From Deltaproteobacteria bacterium (GTDB lineage Bacteria > Desulfobacterota > Desulfobacteria > Desulfobacterales > Desulfobacteraceae), in NCBI GenBank assembly GCA_003647385.1, contig QMMT01000143.1, positions 1 to 6,099 of the forward strand: 6,099 bases of DNA, read 5' to 3'. The position numbers and the translations under genes are program-made. The notes beneath the pieces are model-generated. The model saw nothing but the letters and a program-made list of their open reading frames with translations. It had not been told where the DNA came from and did no database searches. Below, in pieces: positions 5,235 through 6,099 of this stretch. How positions within the stretch are numbered: position 1 is the stretch's first letter; every line of letters begins with the position of its first letter.

Positions 5235-6099
5235 CTATACATTTTCACTTGAATACTCGATTAACTGAATATAATTTTTAATAGTACGCTGAACTTCATC
5301 CGGGCTGTCCAGGTCGATAAATTCAATACCAACAAAGATTTCATCTGATTTCTTTCTTGTATTTTTTATTTCCCCCCTGAAGCTGACTTCTCCTTTTGAA
5401 CCGGGGAAATGACATCTAAAAGGGAGGGTGTCGTTTAACAAGCGAGACAAAAGATTTTTATCTGTTGAAAACGTTTCAATGATGCAGAGGCATCCGCCTA
5501 TGCTGATATTTTCAATGACCCCGCCCCTTTCTTCTTTATTTACCTCTGTCTGCGTAACAATACTGCATTTACAGCGTTTGTGTGATCGAAGTTCATGATG
5601 TTCTATTTTTCGGGGATACTCGATAAACATTAATTTTGATGGCTCAGAAATAATGCTTATTAATTTTGATCGAAATGCATAAATGGTTCCTTTATACAGG
5701 GATTTTATGATCAGGTCCTCAACTTGAAAAAGATCAGGATCAATCCTGCCAAATGGCCCGGGTGCTTTTAAAAGAAGGTATTTACCTTGCTCTATGCCAA
5801 CAAGTTTACTTCGAAAAGAGACGGCCGAGTCATCAAAGTCGATAAGGAGTTTTATCCCGATTTCCAGACAAAAATTTTTGCTTTTCAGTATCTGGCGTGT
5901 AATACTTTTTGCAGATGGTGATGTTGTATTTTTTAAATCATTTTGGGCAATTGTTCTTTCTATTTCATCAGAATGTCGTGCGCTTTCAATTAATATATGC
6001 ATCAACGGCAGGTTTATAACATTTTGTTTTTTCGATACATTTTTTCCCACCTCTATAACAATGTTATTCCATGAGAGAATATCATACAAGGCATCAAGA
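5235..6099 (-). CDS. PilZ-domain protein with YcgR-like N-domain and probable DUF4388/PATAN part (5' end off the window)
   Basis: The frame is open to the right edge. The first possible start inside the window is a TTG at 6089, but the codons before it read LDA, giving LDALYDILSW, which matches the interior of a DUF4388/PATAN domain; the true start is therefore outside. Counting from the TTG codon as residue 1, residues 1-50 look like the end of that domain (YDILSW, then HILIESARHSDEIERTI). About 73-160 resemble the YcgR N-terminal (PilZN) barrel (GIKLLIDF, KLVGIEQGKYLLLKAP, YKGTIYAFRSKL, LMFIEYP). Residues 166-284 are a PilZ domain with RxxxR at Arg168-Arg172 and NxSxxG at Asn194-Gly199, the cyclic-di-GMP-binding motifs. 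The arrangement suggests a cytoplasmic c-di-GMP effector with a protein-interaction module. It lies upstream of, and in the same direction as, the small PilZ gene. The PATAN call is the least certain part. Confidence 0.8.
   Translation of the reverse strand, partial: LDALYDILSWNNIVIEVGKNVSKKQNVINLPLMHILIESARHSDEIERTIAQNDLKNTTSPSAKSITRQILKSKNFCLEIGIKLLIDFDDSAVSFRSKLVGIEQGKYLLLKAPGPFGRIDPDLFQVEDLIIKSLYKGTIYAFRSKLISIISEPSKLMFIEYPRKIEHHELRSHKRCKCSIVTQTEVNKEERGGVIENISIGGCLCIIETFSTDKNLLSRLLNDTLPFRCHFPGSKGEVSFRGEIKNTRKKSDEIFVGIEFIDLDSPDEVQRTIKNYIQLIEYSSENV

Overview
The window looks like chromosomal DNA from an anaerobic, probably sulfate-reducing, deltaproteobacterium (Desulfobacteraceae-like). This is an inference from overall protein character, moderate GC that varies from gene to gene, and the mix of acyl-CoA enzymes, a radical SAM enzyme and PilZ proteins. 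There is no rRNA or other phylogenetic marker to prove it.

Left edge (1-419): the 3' end of an EamA/DMT-type membrane transporter gene is followed, with no spacer, by the C-terminal half of a YbaK/ProX-type Cys-tRNA(Pro) deacylase gene. The N-terminal half of that enzyme, including its catalytic lysine region, is missing. This looks like a deletion scar or gene remnant.

Middle, plus strand (about 457-4719): a good sigma70-like promoter (TTGACA-N18-TATAAA), whose -35 lies inside a perfect 17-nt palindrome, precedes two consecutive hotdog-fold thioesterase genes (546-1049 and 1063-1488). The second is clearly AT-richer than its neighbours. A 122-bp gap leads to a stand-alone radical SAM protein (1611-2639). 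A 73-bp gap with another promoter candidate leads to a complete FadH-type 2,4-dienoyl-CoA reductase (2713-4719) that keeps its catalytic Tyr and His, four Fe-S cysteines, and FAD and NAD(P)H motifs. The thioesterases and FadH both point to acyl-CoA metabolism. The radical SAM enzyme's substrate is unknown.

Right part, minus strand (4772-6099): two PilZ-domain genes run convergent to fadH, with a perfect 8-bp inverted repeat in the 52-bp convergent spacer. The downstream one is a small, very tyrosine-rich PilZ protein (19 Tyr in 118 residues). The upstream one has a probable DUF4388/PATAN C-terminal part, then a YcgR-like N-domain, then PilZ. It runs off the right edge, so its true start is outside the window. 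Both keep the RxxxR and [D/N]xSxxG c-di-GMP-binding motifs.

I see no tRNA, rRNA, CRISPR array, insertion sequence or prophage gene. Nothing here amounts to a clearly new biological system. The most worthwhile leads are the eamA/ybaK junction, the operator-like palindrome, the atypical second thioesterase and the tyrosine-rich PilZ protein.
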